Source: Flavobacterium rakeshii
Lineage (GTDB): Bacteria; Bacteroidota; Bacteroidia; Flavobacteriales; Flavobacteriaceae
Length of the DNA stretch: 64,000 nucleotides
Direction: 5' to 3'
Assembly: GCF_009741375.1 (NCBI RefSeq)
Contig: NZ_WOWP01000063.1
Coordinates: 152,314 to 216,313 of the forward strand
In this document: piece after piece, positions 25,283-33,881 of the stretch
Position numbering within the stretch: position 1 is the first letter of the stretch
Layout of the letters: every line of letters starts with the position of its first letter
The notes under the pieces: model-generated
Seen by the model: the letters and a program-made list of their open reading frames with translations, nothing else
Told to the model about the DNA's origin: nothing
Database searches by the model: none
Made by a program: the position numbers and the translations under genes

Positions 25283-28078
25283 TTACTTAACAGTTATTTC
25301 GTCTATAAATATAAATGCTTGCCCTCCGGCACCCTGATGCCATTGCGGCAGTACCCCGAAGTTATAGGCTTTTACTTTTACGTATCGTGCAGTTATATTA
25401 TTAAGTTCTGCCGTGAAATGTTCTATCACACTATCCTGCCTTGCCTCTGTTTTTGTCTCAATGGTTTTTACTAAGGTAAAGTCACTGTTGTTATCAGATA
25501 CATAGTACTCAACTTTTACCGGCATTAATATCCACGAACGGCTATCCTGCAGGAAGCCCGCCTCAATAGTATTTACAGATATTTCTTTCTGTAAATCGAT
25601 TACTGCTTCAAAATCCTGATTTTGATACCCCTGCCAGTCACCTTTACGCCAGTTGGTAGTACCCTCTATCCCGTCTATAAGTCCTTCAGGACCTCCGGCA
25701 TGATACATACTGTTGAATTTCGACTTGATGTCAATGGTATAATCATTTGTTTTTTTTACAAATTCAGCATACACATATTTACTTTTTTCTCCGTTTTCAT
25801 TTTTAGCATAAGCATTTAAAATATGCCATCTTTTTATGACCAATGGCTCTTTATACTCGTTAATTGCCGATTCTCTTTCAAAATGATAATAGACTTTTCC
25901 TCCAAAAGGTGCTTTTAAGGTTACTGTCGCTTGATCTTTAAAAGATTTACCTTCAGCCTCAATAACCGGTACCGGGACTATTTTAGTGTAGGGCTGAGCC
26001 TGAGTACCAACAACCGGATCAACAAATTTCAAATCTTCCCTGTAATCAGACTTCCTAATAAAAGCTGTTTTTCCGTTTTCCAAATACACTTTTGCTTCTG
26101 TAAAATACGGTTCAGTTTTTTGCCAGTAATTATCTCCCGGAGTCACATCATACAGCCCTAAACTGCTTAACACATACCAAGCACTCATTTGCCCGCAGTC
26201 CTCATTTCCTATAAGTCCGTCGGGTGTGTTTTTATAAAACTCATTCAGTATATAATGTACTTTTTCGGTAGTCTTTTCAGGTTTGTCAATATAGTTATAC
26301 AGGTAAGCCATATGGTGGCTTGGCTCGTTACCGTGTGCATACTGACCTATAAGCCCTGTAACATCTACCTGATGACGACCTGTAGTTTTACTTGGCAGGC
26401 TAAACATCTCGTCCAGTTTAGTTTCAAATTTTTCATTTCCGCCAAAAGCAGCAATAAGCCCCTCTATATCCTGAGGCACAAAAAAGCTGTACTGCCAGCT
26501 GTTACCTTCGGTAAAGTTATTGTTGATTTCACGCGCATCAAAAGGCTTGTCCCAACCTCCGTTCTTTTTAGGACGCATGTGCCCCGTTACAGGATCAAAA
26601 ATATTTTTCCAGTATTGGGAACGCTTCATAAAGTAGTTATACTCATCTGTCTTACCAAGTATCATTGCCATCTGGGCAATACACCAGTCGTCATAAGCAT
26701 ACTCTACGGTTTTAGATACACTTTCGTGCTCGTCATCAATACTTATAAATCCGTTTTCCTTGTAAGCCTCCAGCCCCAAATGATCCAGCATGGCACTGTG
26801 CTTGGCGGCTTCAAAAGCCTTTTCGTAATCAAACCCTTCAATCCCCTTAGCCATAGCATCGGCAATAACCGAAACAGAGTGATACCCAATCATACAATCG
26901 GTCTCATTGCTTGCCAGTTCCCAAACCGGAAGCCTGCCGCCCTGCTCATATTGCTTTATAAACGTATTTATGAAATCTGACGTGCGTTTTTTATCAATAA
27001 GGGTATATAATGGGTGTGCCGCCCTAAAAGTGTCCCATAGCGAGAATACAGTATAATAATCAAATCCTTCTGCTTTGTGGATGGCATTATCACGCCCACG
27101 GTACATACCATCTACATCCATAGCGATGTTAGGCTGCATCATAGTATGGTATAAAGCTGTATAAAAAATAGCCAGTTTTTCACTGTCATCTGAAGTCACT
27201 TCAATTTTAGAAAGTTCCTTATCCCAAAGTTTTTTAGCCGCCTTTAGGGTCTTTTTAAAGTTGAAACGCGGCATTTCCTCCTTCATATTTTTGGCAGCTC
27301 CTTCATAACCTGTTGGCGATAGTGCTACTTTAACCAATAACTTCTCCCCTTTTTTCACCTCTTTACTAAAACTGATGGCTAATAGTGAACCTGCAAAAAA
27401 TTTATCGGTCACTTTAGCCGGGGCAAAAGCATTATTGTTTACCGCCGTTACTTTTACCGGAGCACTAAACTCAATTCGGGCATACACATACTGGTCGCGT
27501 GCCCATGCCGAACTCTCTCTAAGCACCTCAATGGTTTTCTCATCTATAATTCTTACCTCTCCCATTAAGAGCTTGTCACGATGGTTAAGATCCAGTATAA
27601 TATTAGCCTGACCTTTTTTAGGAAAGGTATATTGGTGCAAACCTACCCTTGTTGTTGTAGTAAGCTCCGCCTTTATGCCATCGTCATCAAGTATTACCGA
27701 ATAATATCCGGCAGAAGCAGTTTCATTATCATGCGAAAATAGAGAAGAGTATTCTTTTGCATCCAGTTTAGGTTCGCCCATGGTAGGCATGAGCATAATA
27801 TCTCCAAAGTCTGAAACCCCTGTACCGTTAAGATGGGTATGTGAAAAACCGTAAATAACCGAATCAGAATAATGGTAACCCCCGCAACCGTCCCAACTAC
27901 CGTCAATACGGGTATCAGGACTTAACTGCACCATACCGAAAGGCACTGTAGCCCCCGGAAAAGTGTGGCCATGACCACCTGTCCCTATAAACGGATTTAC
28001 ATATTGAGAATAATTGCCCGACTGGGAAAAAACAGCAGTAGTAAACAGCAGTAAAAGCAGTAATGATGATTTATTCAT
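25283..28078 (-). CDS. GH92 family glycosidase (alpha-mannosidase type), secreted
   Basis: 931 aa with an SPI signal peptide (LLLLFTTAVFS-Q). GH92 enzymes are calcium-dependent exo-alpha-mannosidases, mostly alpha-1,2, acting by inversion. The N-terminal signature VNPFIGTGGHGHTFPGA and PFGMVQLSPDTR, the acid region NSWQYSFFVPQDIEGL and the GNEDCGQMSAWYVLSSLGLY segment are intact. After the catalytic part come a small chitobiase/FN-like module (about 735-800) and an F5/8 discoidin-type carbohydrate-binding domain (about 800-931). There is no T9SS CTD, so it is probably periplasmic. No SusC/D pair flanks it, so it is not part of a visible polysaccharide locus. Linkage specificity is unknown. 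Confidence 0.93.
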   Translation of the reverse strand: MNKSSLLLLLLFTTAVFSQSGNYSQYVNPFIGTGGHGHTFPGATVPFGMVQLSPDTRIDGSWDGCGGYHYSDSVIYGFSHTHLNGTGVSDFGDIMLMPTMGEPKLDAKEYSSLFSHDNETASAGYYSVILDDDGIKAELTTTTRVGLHQYTFPKKGQANIILDLNHRDKLLMGEVRIIDEKTIEVLRESSAWARDQYVYARIEFSAPVKVTAVNNNAFAPAKVTDKFFAGSLLAISFSKEVKKGEKLLVKVALSPTGYEGAAKNMKEEMPRFNFKKTLKAAKKLWDKELSKIEVTSDDSEKLAIFYTALYHTMMQPNIAMDVDGMYRGRDNAIHKAEGFDYYTVFSLWDTFRAAHPLYTLIDKKRTSDFINTFIKQYEQGGRLPVWELASNETDCMIGYHSVSVIADAMAKGIEGFDYEKAFEAAKHSAMLDHLGLEAYKENGFISIDDEHESVSKTVEYAYDDWCIAQMAMILGKTDEYNYFMKRSQYWKNIFDPVTGHMRPKKNGGWDKPFDAREINNNFTEGNSWQYSFFVPQDIEGLIAAFGGNEKFETKLDEMFSLPSKTTGRHQVDVTGLIGQYAHGNEPSHHMAYLYNYIDKPEKTTEKVHYILNEFYKNTPDGLIGNEDCGQMSAWYVLSSLGLYDVTPGDNYWQKTEPYFTEAKVYLENGKTAFIRKSDYREDLKFVDPVVGTQAQPYTKIVPVPVIEAEGKSFKDQATVTLKAPFGGKVYYHFERESAINEYKEPLVIKRWHILNAYAKNENGEKSKYVYAEFVKKTNDYTIDIKSKFNSMYHAGGPEGLIDGIEGTTNWRKGDWQGYQNQDFEAVIDLQKEISVNTIEAGFLQDSRSWILMPVKVEYYVSDNNSDFTLVKTIETKTEARQDSVIEHFTAELNNITARYVKVKAYNFGVLPQWHQGAGGQAFIFIDEITVK

Positions 28079-28146
28079 TTTTTAGCTAAAAATTTTGATA
28101 AAGATGGAAAAATTAGCTCATAAAAGCAACGCTTACTGTCTATAAT

Positions 28147-28177
28147 AAAAAAGCTCCGGGGATTCCGGAGCTTTTTT
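28147..28177 (-). terminator. Intrinsic terminator after the 135-aa gene
   Basis: AAAAAAGCTCCGG and CCGGAGCTTTTTT arms, a strong stem with A and T runs on both sides. It lies 16 bp after the stop of the 28194-28601 gene and upstream of the GH92 gene. Confidence 0.85.
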
Positions 28178-28193
28178 ATTATGTTTTGCATGC

Positions 28194-28601
28194 TTATTTG
28201 CTAAGAATACCTTTTTTCTCAATAACAGGCAGTTCAACCACTTCATCTTCAGTAATAGATCCTGCTATGAAAATATAGTCCTTCTCATACATTACATTGT
28301 CTTTAAAATAAGTTACCATAAACTTATTGTGCAACTGTAAAACGGTTTTGTCCATCATTTCGATCTTTACAGCCGAATTTCCCGGTACTTCCTGGTAAGC
28401 ATGGCGCATCATGGAAGTTTTGCGTTGTTCACCATCAATTACACCATTAGCGTTTGACACCACTATGGCTGTTTCAATTTTGTCTTTGTTATCATTAATC
28501 AGATAAGCATACCATGTGTTCTCATTAAAATCTTCATTCCACTCCTGCATTACTGCAACATAAACATTTTCTACCACAGGTATTGTAATATCTTTCCTCA
28601 T
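28194..28601 (-). CDS. Conserved hypothetical protein, 135 aa
   Basis: Soluble protein without signal peptide, starting MRKDITIPVVENVYVAVMQEWNE. It is rich in beta-strand-like stretches (TWYAYLINDN, ETAIVVSNANG, KFMVTYFKDN) and has an acidic end. I recall homologues in many Bacteroidota that databases label phenylalanyl-tRNA synthetase alpha subunit, although the protein has no synthetase motif; genuine pheS lies about 0.6 kb away. The label is best avoided. It may be a small cytoplasmic accessory protein; no activity can be proposed. It has its own terminator. Confidence 0.8.
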   Translation of the reverse strand: MRKDITIPVVENVYVAVMQEWNEDFNENTWYAYLINDNKDKIETAIVVSNANGVIDGEQRKTSMMRHAYQEVPGNSAVKIEMMDKTVLQLHNKFMVTYFKDNVMYEKDYIFIAGSITEDEVVELPVIEKKGILSK

Positions 28602-28656
28602 TTTAGTACCTTTAAATTCCTCTAAATTTTATTAAACATTATTAAACCAAAACACC

Positions 28657-29133
28657 ATGAAAAAATTTTCAGCACTAGCTATTTTGGCCCTATTGGCTTT
28701 TACATCATGCAAAAATGGGGAAAAAACGCCGGATGAACAAACCCAAACTGAAACTGTTACCGACTCAACCGGCACAGAAGATGCCTCAACCTCAGTACCT
28801 ACAGGGGATAACAGTCAAAATTCTTTAGACTGGACAGGGGTATATAGTGGTACTGTTCCCTGTGCAGATTGCCCCGGAATTGAAATTGAACTACAGATAA
28901 ACGACAACAACACCTATTCCCTATCCGAACATTATCTTGAAAAACAGGAAACAGCTAACATGAATACGGGAAGCTTTACCTGGGATGATACCGGAAGTAT
29001 TATTACCCTGGATCAAAACGGGATGGGAAGAAAGTTTAAGGTGCAGGAAAACAGTATTAAAGTACTTGCCCCGGACGGCACTGCTATAGAAGGAGAACAA
29101 AAAGAAAAATACAGCCTTAAAAAAGTAGGATAA
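28657..29133 (+). CDS. NlpE-like (copper homeostasis/adhesion sensor) lipoprotein
   Basis: 158 aa. Lipoprotein signal (ALAILALLAFTSC-KNGEK) followed by a Thr/Glu-rich linker and an NlpE N-terminal-like domain: WTGVYSGTVPCADCPGIEIELQINDNNTYSL contains the CADC motif. In E. coli NlpE senses lipoprotein trafficking and surface contact for the Cpx response and also relates to copper; Bacteroidota lack Cpx, so only envelope location and fold are inferred. It is shorter than E. coli NlpE (about 236 aa) because the C-terminal OB domain is absent. Confidence 0.88.
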   Translation: MKKFSALAILALLAFTSCKNGEKTPDEQTQTETVTDSTGTEDASTSVPTGDNSQNSLDWTGVYSGTVPCADCPGIEIELQINDNNTYSLSEHYLEKQETANMNTGSFTWDDTGSIITLDQNGMGRKFKVQENSIKVLAPDGTAIEGEQKEKYSLKKVG

Positions 29134-29135
29134 AC

Positions 29136-29162
29136 AAAAAGGCCCGCAACTGCGGGCCTTTT
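29136..29162. terminator. Bidirectional terminator between nlpE-like gene and pheS
   Basis: GGCCCGC-AACT-GCGGGCC stem flanked by A5 and T4, serving both convergent genes. Confidence 0.85.
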
Positions 29163-29164
29163 AA

Positions 29165-30184
29165 TTATATGCTTGATTTGAATTGCTCAAGGAAACGTAC
29201 ATCGTTCTCGTAGAACATCCTGATATCGCCAATTTGGTATAACAGCATCGCTATTCTTTCTATACCCATACCAAAGGCAAAACCATTGTACTTCTCGGCA
29301 TCAATACCACAGTTTTTAAGTACGTTTGGATCTACCATACCACAACCGCCTATTTCAAGCCATCCGGTACCTTTAGTGATCCTGTAATCGGTTTCTGTTT
29401 TTAGTCCCCAGTAAATATCCAGCTCGGCACTTGGCTCAGTGAACGGGAAATATGACGGACGTAGACGTATTTTGGATTTACCAAACATCTCTTTTGTAAA
29501 ATAAAGCAGGGTTTGCTTCAAATCGGCAAAAGAAACATCTTTATCAATATACAAACCTTCAACCTGGTGGAATATACAGTGAGAGCGTGCAGAAACAGCC
29601 TCATTTCTAAATACCCTTCCCGGAGAAATGGTACGGATAGGCGGTTTATTCTCCTCCATATAACGCACCTGTACTGATGATGTATGTGTTCTTAAAAGCA
29701 CATCAGGATTGGTTTGGATAAAAAACGTATCCTGCATGTCTCTTGCCGGATGGTATTCCGGAAGGTTAAGTGCCGTAAAGTTATGCCAGTCATCTTCAAT
29801 CTCAGGACCTTCAGACACATTGAACCCAATGTTGGCAAATATATCTATCATTTGGTTTTTCACAATAGATATTGGGTGACGTGATCCTACCTGGAAAGGC
29901 TCTCCCGGACGCGAAAGGTCGCCATAAACGCCTTTAGCCTCCTCTTTGCTTTCCATAGCATCCTGAAGTTCGGTAACTTTGTTTTGTACTGCTGATTTGA
30001 AGGCGTTAATAACCTGTCCGAATTCTTTTTTCTGCTCGTTTGGAACATTTTTAAATTCGGTCATAAAGTCATTTACAATACCTTTCTTACTCAGAAACTT
30101 AATCCTGAATGCTTCCAGCTCTTCCTTGTTTTGGGTTTGAAAAGCTTCGGCTTCAGCAATATAACTTTTAATCTTTTCTATCAT
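29165..30184 (-). CDS. pheS: Phenylalanyl-tRNA synthetase alpha subunit
   Basis: 339 aa, usual bacterial length. Class II catalytic core of the alpha2beta2 enzyme. The N-terminal coiled coil (1-90) binds tRNA. Motif 2 is visible around RTISPGRVFRNEAVSARSHCIFHQVEGL, and motif 3 around GFAFGMGIERIAMLLYQIGDIR. The position of the conserved Phe-pocket residue (A294 in E. coli, in the GFAFGMG segment) looks ordinary. No pheT is adjacent, as is common in Bacteroidota. Confidence 0.98.
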   Translation of the reverse strand: MIEKIKSYIAEAEAFQTQNKEELEAFRIKFLSKKGIVNDFMTEFKNVPNEQKKEFGQVINAFKSAVQNKVTELQDAMESKEEAKGVYGDLSRPGEPFQVGSRHPISIVKNQMIDIFANIGFNVSEGPEIEDDWHNFTALNLPEYHPARDMQDTFFIQTNPDVLLRTHTSSVQVRYMEENKPPIRTISPGRVFRNEAVSARSHCIFHQVEGLYIDKDVSFADLKQTLLYFTKEMFGKSKIRLRPSYFPFTEPSAELDIYWGLKTETDYRITKGTGWLEIGGCGMVDPNVLKNCGIDAEKYNGFAFGMGIERIAMLLYQIGDIRMFYENDVRFLEQFKSSI

Positions 30185-30204
30185 CGTTGTTCAGTAAAAG
30201 TGTG

Positions 30205-30212
30205 CAAATTTA
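30205..30212 (-). promoter_or_regulatory. -7 element (TAAATTTG) for pheS
   Basis: Exact TAnnTTTG on the minus strand, 20 bp upstream of the pheS ATG. Confidence 0.5.
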
Positions 30213-30279
30213 TGCATTTTAAAAATGATGTGCCACCTATTTTTAGGGTATATTTAATATTTATGGATTATAAACCCAA

Positions 30280-30636
30280 TTATGAAATAAGTCCCTTTTC
30301 CAAAAAGTAGTCTACAATAGCACCTTTCATTAAAACAGACTGCTCCCCTGCCTTTAACGGCGGAAGCTCTTCCTTAACCGTATAATGCGGCCATCCGTCT
30401 TCGTCAAAATAATCAAACTCATAATAACCATAAGGCTCTAACAGCCTGCAAATGGCAATATGCATAAGGTTTATTTTATCGTCTTTTTTAAACTTGCGTT
30501 TAAATTTGCCCAGTTCCTGTACCCCTATAAGGTAAATTATGGCATCCAGATCCAGCATTTCACCATCGGCAAAACGTTTGGATAATATATCTACAAGCTG
30601 ATCCCAGCGTATCTTTAATTGTTCGTCCCTTGACAT
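30280..30636 (-). CDS. Conserved hypothetical protein, 118 aa
   Basis: The start is placed at ATG 30636 (MSRDEQLKIRWDQLVDILSKRF). The frame opens further to 30657, but a -7 box covers that ATG. The protein is soluble and largely helical, with a central LDAIIYLIGVQELGKFKRKFKKDDKINLMHIAICRLLEPYGYY and an acidic, aromatic C-terminal half. I recall such a protein as conserved across flavobacteria, next to pheS and the CvpA-like gene, but its function is unknown to me. It has its own promoter, divergent from the CvpA-like gene. Confidence 0.8.
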   Translation of the reverse strand: MSRDEQLKIRWDQLVDILSKRFADGEMLDLDAIIYLIGVQELGKFKRKFKKDDKINLMHIAICRLLEPYGYYEFDYFDEDGWPHYTVKEELPPLKAGEQSVLMKGAIVDYFLEKGLIS

Positions 30637-30654
30637 TGTATCTCTTTTAAAGCG

Positions 30655-30662
30655 CAAATATA
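30655..30662 (-). promoter_or_regulatory. -7 element (TATATTTG) for the 118-aa gene
   Basis: Exact TAnnTTTG on the minus strand; it lies across the alternative ATG at 30655-30657 and so decides the start at 30636. Confidence 0.5.
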
Positions 30663-30692
30663 GCTACTTGCTTTGTAATTATAAGTAACAGT

Positions 30693-30727
30693 TGTATTTG
30701 GATTATTACCAAAGTCTGCTAACTTTG
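30693..30727 (+). promoter_or_regulatory. Two candidate -7 boxes for the CvpA-like gene
   Basis: TGTATTTG (30693-30700, one mismatch, with a TTG 22 bp upstream) gives a leader of about 28 nt. TAACTTTG (30720-30727, exact) ends 6 bp before ATG 30734 and would give an almost leaderless mRNA. Confidence 0.4.
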
Positions 30728-30733
30728 TTTTCA

Positions 30734-31285
30734 ATGAGTGTTATTGATATTATATTGGGCGGATTACTGCTTTACGGACTTATAAAAGGACTGTGGAGAG
30801 GCTTATTTGTAGAACTGGCCTCACTGGTTTCGCTAATTGCCGGAATTTTTATCGCCCTGAAATTTTCGGGCTTCCTCGCAGATGTGCTTAGCAAGTATGT
30901 GGAATGGGAACCGCGCTATATATCCATAACCGCATTTTTAATCACTTTTATAGGTGTAGTGGTGGGAATAATACTTCTTGCCAAGTTTTTTACCAAACTG
31001 GCCGATTTTGCCAGCCTGGGACTGCTTAACCGAATTTTAGGCGGGGTGTTTGGCTTCCTTAAAATGGTTTTGATACTAAGTGTATCCCTTAATTTTTTCC
31101 TGAAACTGAACAGCAATAACCTACTGGCTAAGGAAGAAACCCTGAAGGAATCCATCTTTTTTTACCCGATGCTGGAAATATCAAACACCATTTTCCCTAT
31201 TCTGGAAGAATGGTTTACCGACTTTAAAGAACAGCAACTACCGGAAGAAAAACCGGAAGTATTTAGTGAAGAACAGACTATTTAG
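30734..31285 (+). CDS. CvpA family inner-membrane protein
   Basis: 183 aa from ATG 30734 (MSVIDIILGGLLLYGLIKGLWRGLFVELASLV). The upstream in-frame ATG at 30692 falls in the promoter region. Four membrane helices are arranged as in CvpA (colicin V production protein), with the conserved GxxRGxxxE-like loop (GLWRGLFVEL). The role in Bacteroidota is unclear; members are linked to envelope stress and purine metabolism in other bacteria. The C-terminal tail is acidic. The stop overlaps that of convergent batE by 4 bp. Confidence 0.88.
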   Translation: MSVIDIILGGLLLYGLIKGLWRGLFVELASLVSLIAGIFIALKFSGFLADVLSKYVEWEPRYISITAFLITFIGVVVGIILLAKFFTKLADFASLGLLNRILGGVFGFLKMVLILSVSLNFFLKLNSNNLLAKEETLKESIFFYPMLEISNTIFPILEEWFTDFKEQQLPEEKPEVFSEEQTI

Positions 31286-32028
31286 TTTTTCAGCTCTTTA
31301 ATATCAGCATCGCTAATCCAGCCTGTGGTCTCGTCTGCAAGTTCGATTTTTTTCCATTTACCCAGTACCTCAACAACGTTTACTTTAGAGCCTTCATGAA
31401 GGATAAAGGCATCCGGAGCGTTTGTTAGCGGTTCGCTTTTAACCGATGCTACTTCACTAAACACTATGGCAGGACGCATTTTAGACTCCTGTGTTTTTAC
31501 AAAAACAGCCGATATTATACTGATAACTATAATTAGCAACGAAACGAATATCCCGGCAAAAAACACTCTCTTTAGTGCTGTAGAACCCACAAAGTAATAT
31601 CCTATAAAAAACAGTAATACCCCAAAGGCAAAAGCTACTGCTATCCATGCCCAGGTATCATAATGATAAGTACCCACCATACCGTAAAACAATTTGGTAA
31701 AGCCCACCTTTGGCACTTCCTTAATATCGTCAATAACCATTTTATGGGCATACCCAAGGTTTATTTTTACATCCTTATCATTAGGTTTTAACAGCAGGGC
31801 TTTCTCATAATTGTAAATAGCCGGAGCTACCTCATTAAGTTTATAATAGGCATTACCCAGATTAAAGTATACTTCGGCCGACTCCTTACCTTCCTTAAGG
31901 ATGCTCTCATAATTTTGTACGGCTGCCTGATAATTGCCTTCTCTGTACTGTTCGTTACCTTTATCAAATACCGACTGCGCAGCCATTAACTGCGTAAAAA
32001 ACAATAGTATATATGCTAAATTTTTCAT
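31282..32028 (-). CDS. batE: BatE: TPR and SH3-domain membrane protein
   Basis: 248 aa. Signal peptide (MAA-Q), two or three TPR units (about 20-95: YREGNYQAAVQNYESIL, AEVYFNLGNAYYKL, APAIYNYEKALLLKP), two membrane helices (about 125-150 and 158-180) and a C-terminal bacterial SH3 domain (KVNVVEVLGKWKKIELADETTGWI). Last gene of the bat operon, 33 bp after batD. Bat (Bacteroides aerotolerance) proteins are implicated in stress tolerance of the envelope; BatE presumably scaffolds the complex through its TPRs. Confidence 0.9.
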   Translation of the reverse strand: MKNLAYILLFFTQLMAAQSVFDKGNEQYREGNYQAAVQNYESILKEGKESAEVYFNLGNAYYKLNEVAPAIYNYEKALLLKPNDKDVKINLGYAHKMVIDDIKEVPKVGFTKLFYGMVGTYHYDTWAWIAVAFAFGVLLFFIGYYFVGSTALKRVFFAGIFVSLLIIVISIISAVFVKTQESKMRPAIVFSEVASVKSEPLTNAPDAFILHEGSKVNVVEVLGKWKKIELADETTGWISDADIKELKN

Positions 32029-32061
32029 TGTATCTCTACTTTGCCTGATTCAAAAAACACG

Positions 32062-33816
32062 TTACACCTGTTTCTCTAAAGCGGTTATTACCGTTACCGC
32101 ACTTTCATAATCCTGTTGCATTGCCGTACCCGATGACGGTGCATAACGGGCAAACTCACAACTATCCATTATCTTAATGAAATCGGTTACCGTTTGTGCA
32201 TCTGCTTTTCGGTTAAGCAACAGTTCCTCTATATTTTGTTTACTCATTTCGGAAGTCTCAATGCGCAGCTTGGCTTTAAGGAAATTATGAAGGGCTTTTT
32301 CAAGCGCTACATAAAATGCCTCTTTATTACCCAGCTCTTTTTTGGCTGCCGAAAGGTATTTTTTAGCCAGTTTGTTGTTCTGTCTTATTTTGTTACCTAC
32401 CACATCACTATCATATGCCTCTTTTTTCTTCCTTGCCAGTACAATTACCGGTATTAACAGGAACGGAACAAAAAGTAACGAGTAAAACAGTCCCGAACCG
32501 AAGAAATCTTCTCTGTCCATAGCCACCAGTTTGGTATCCAGATCTACAAACCTAAACTGCTGTGACGACTGTACCGATTGTTTTTGAACAGAAGTACTGT
32601 CGGATGGTGTATTTGAAGCCACGGCATCTCCTGTAGCTTCAATCATAATATCCTGAGAAGTTATGGTTTTATACTTACCGGCCTTTGGATCAAAATATGA
32701 GAACGAAAGCGGCTTAATAGGGTATTTACCCCTGTTTTGCGGTACTATGGTATAAACATCGGATATTTTACCCGTCATACCCGTTAATGGCACCGATACG
32801 TTTTCCTTATGCTCAGGATCAAACATGTCAAGAGCCGATGGTACTACCGGTTTAGGCAGTGTGAACAGCTTAAGGTTACCTTTCCCGCTAACAGTTACAT
32901 CAAGCTGTAATGATTCTCCCGTTTCTAAATTCGTTTTGGAAGGTGTTACTTTAAAATCAAAACTACCTACAGCCCCTGTAAAATCGTCCGGCCTGCCTTC
33001 ATCCGGCAAGGCTTTTACATTGATGTATTTACTACCTGAAGATACTACCTTGTCCTCGTTAGAATAACTCACAAAGCCAAAACGGTTACGCTCTGTAGGT
33101 ACCTGCAAGGTTACATTAAGCAATAAAGGCTCTATTTCCAGCTTACCGCTTTTTTGCGGATATAGCACTGTTTTTTGTAATACCACATAACGATACATTT
33201 CCCCGTTATACATTCCTTTTTCTATCTTAAGGTTTTGCGGATCGGTACGATCTGTCTGACTCCAAAAATCGTTGAATTTAGGATTTTCGGTTTCATAGAA
33301 ATTGGTTACACTACTATTTTGGCTAACGTATAGTTTATACACCACGCTAACCGGTTCGTTAATGTATGGGCTACTGTTGCTTACCTCAGCCACAAGGTGA
33401 ATACCCTCGGCAGCACTTTGCTTAGCCGCTTCAAACGGATCTAAAATCTTAACCGCATCCCCTATGGTAATAGTAACCGGATCTGTTTTATATATTTTAC
33501 CCTCTATCTCAATACTAGCCGATCCTATGGTAAAAGTACCCTTTGAAGTAGGTATAAGAGTATAATCGTAGCTTTTGGTGTACGTATGCTTACCGTTTAC
33601 CCATGAGTTTCTTATACTTTGCATAGGCCCCTGCGCCCTGAATCCATCAAAGGATGGGGGTACAAGGTTATCTCCGTCCTTGTTCATGGTAAAACTTATC
33701 CTAAGGCGCTCGTTTACCCCCAGTTTGGTTCGGCTGGGCTCGGCTTTAAACTCAACGTCCTGGGCAAATATACCCTGCGCAAATAACAATAGTATTAGTA
33801 AGATGTATCTTTTCAT
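32062..33816 (-). CDS. batD: BatD family protein
   Basis: 584 aa from ATG 33816 (MKRYILLILLLFAQGIFA-Q, an SPI signal peptide); the frame extends to 33849 but that would bury the signal. The periplasmic part has repeated immunoglobulin-like beta modules (VEFKAEPSRTKLGVNERLRISF, FDFKVTPSKTNLETGESLQLDV). A single membrane helix follows near residues 430-455 (LFYSLLFVPFLLIPVIVLA), then a cytoplasmic helical tail. BatD is the large surface of the Bat complex; molecular activity is not established. 65 bp separate it from batC. Confidence 0.92.
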   Translation of the reverse strand: MKRYILLILLLFAQGIFAQDVEFKAEPSRTKLGVNERLRISFTMNKDGDNLVPPSFDGFRAQGPMQSIRNSWVNGKHTYTKSYDYTLIPTSKGTFTIGSASIEIEGKIYKTDPVTITIGDAVKILDPFEAAKQSAAEGIHLVAEVSNSSPYINEPVSVVYKLYVSQNSSVTNFYETENPKFNDFWSQTDRTDPQNLKIEKGMYNGEMYRYVVLQKTVLYPQKSGKLEIEPLLLNVTLQVPTERNRFGFVSYSNEDKVVSSGSKYINVKALPDEGRPDDFTGAVGSFDFKVTPSKTNLETGESLQLDVTVSGKGNLKLFTLPKPVVPSALDMFDPEHKENVSVPLTGMTGKISDVYTIVPQNRGKYPIKPLSFSYFDPKAGKYKTITSQDIMIEATGDAVASNTPSDSTSVQKQSVQSSQQFRFVDLDTKLVAMDREDFFGSGLFYSLLFVPFLLIPVIVLARKKKEAYDSDVVGNKIRQNNKLAKKYLSAAKKELGNKEAFYVALEKALHNFLKAKLRIETSEMSKQNIEELLLNRKADAQTVTDFIKIMDSCEFARYAPSSGTAMQQDYESAVTVITALEKQV

Positions 33817-33881
33817 CGTTTTCAATTCCTTAATCTGAACAATATACATTTTTCAAATAAGTATCCAATCTTTTTAAACTG

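Noticed and set aside
26189..26980. 263-codon plus-strand ORF inside the GH92 gene
   Set aside because: Antisense to the conserved catalytic region of GH92; composition (many Cys, Phe, Ile) typical of a shadow frame.
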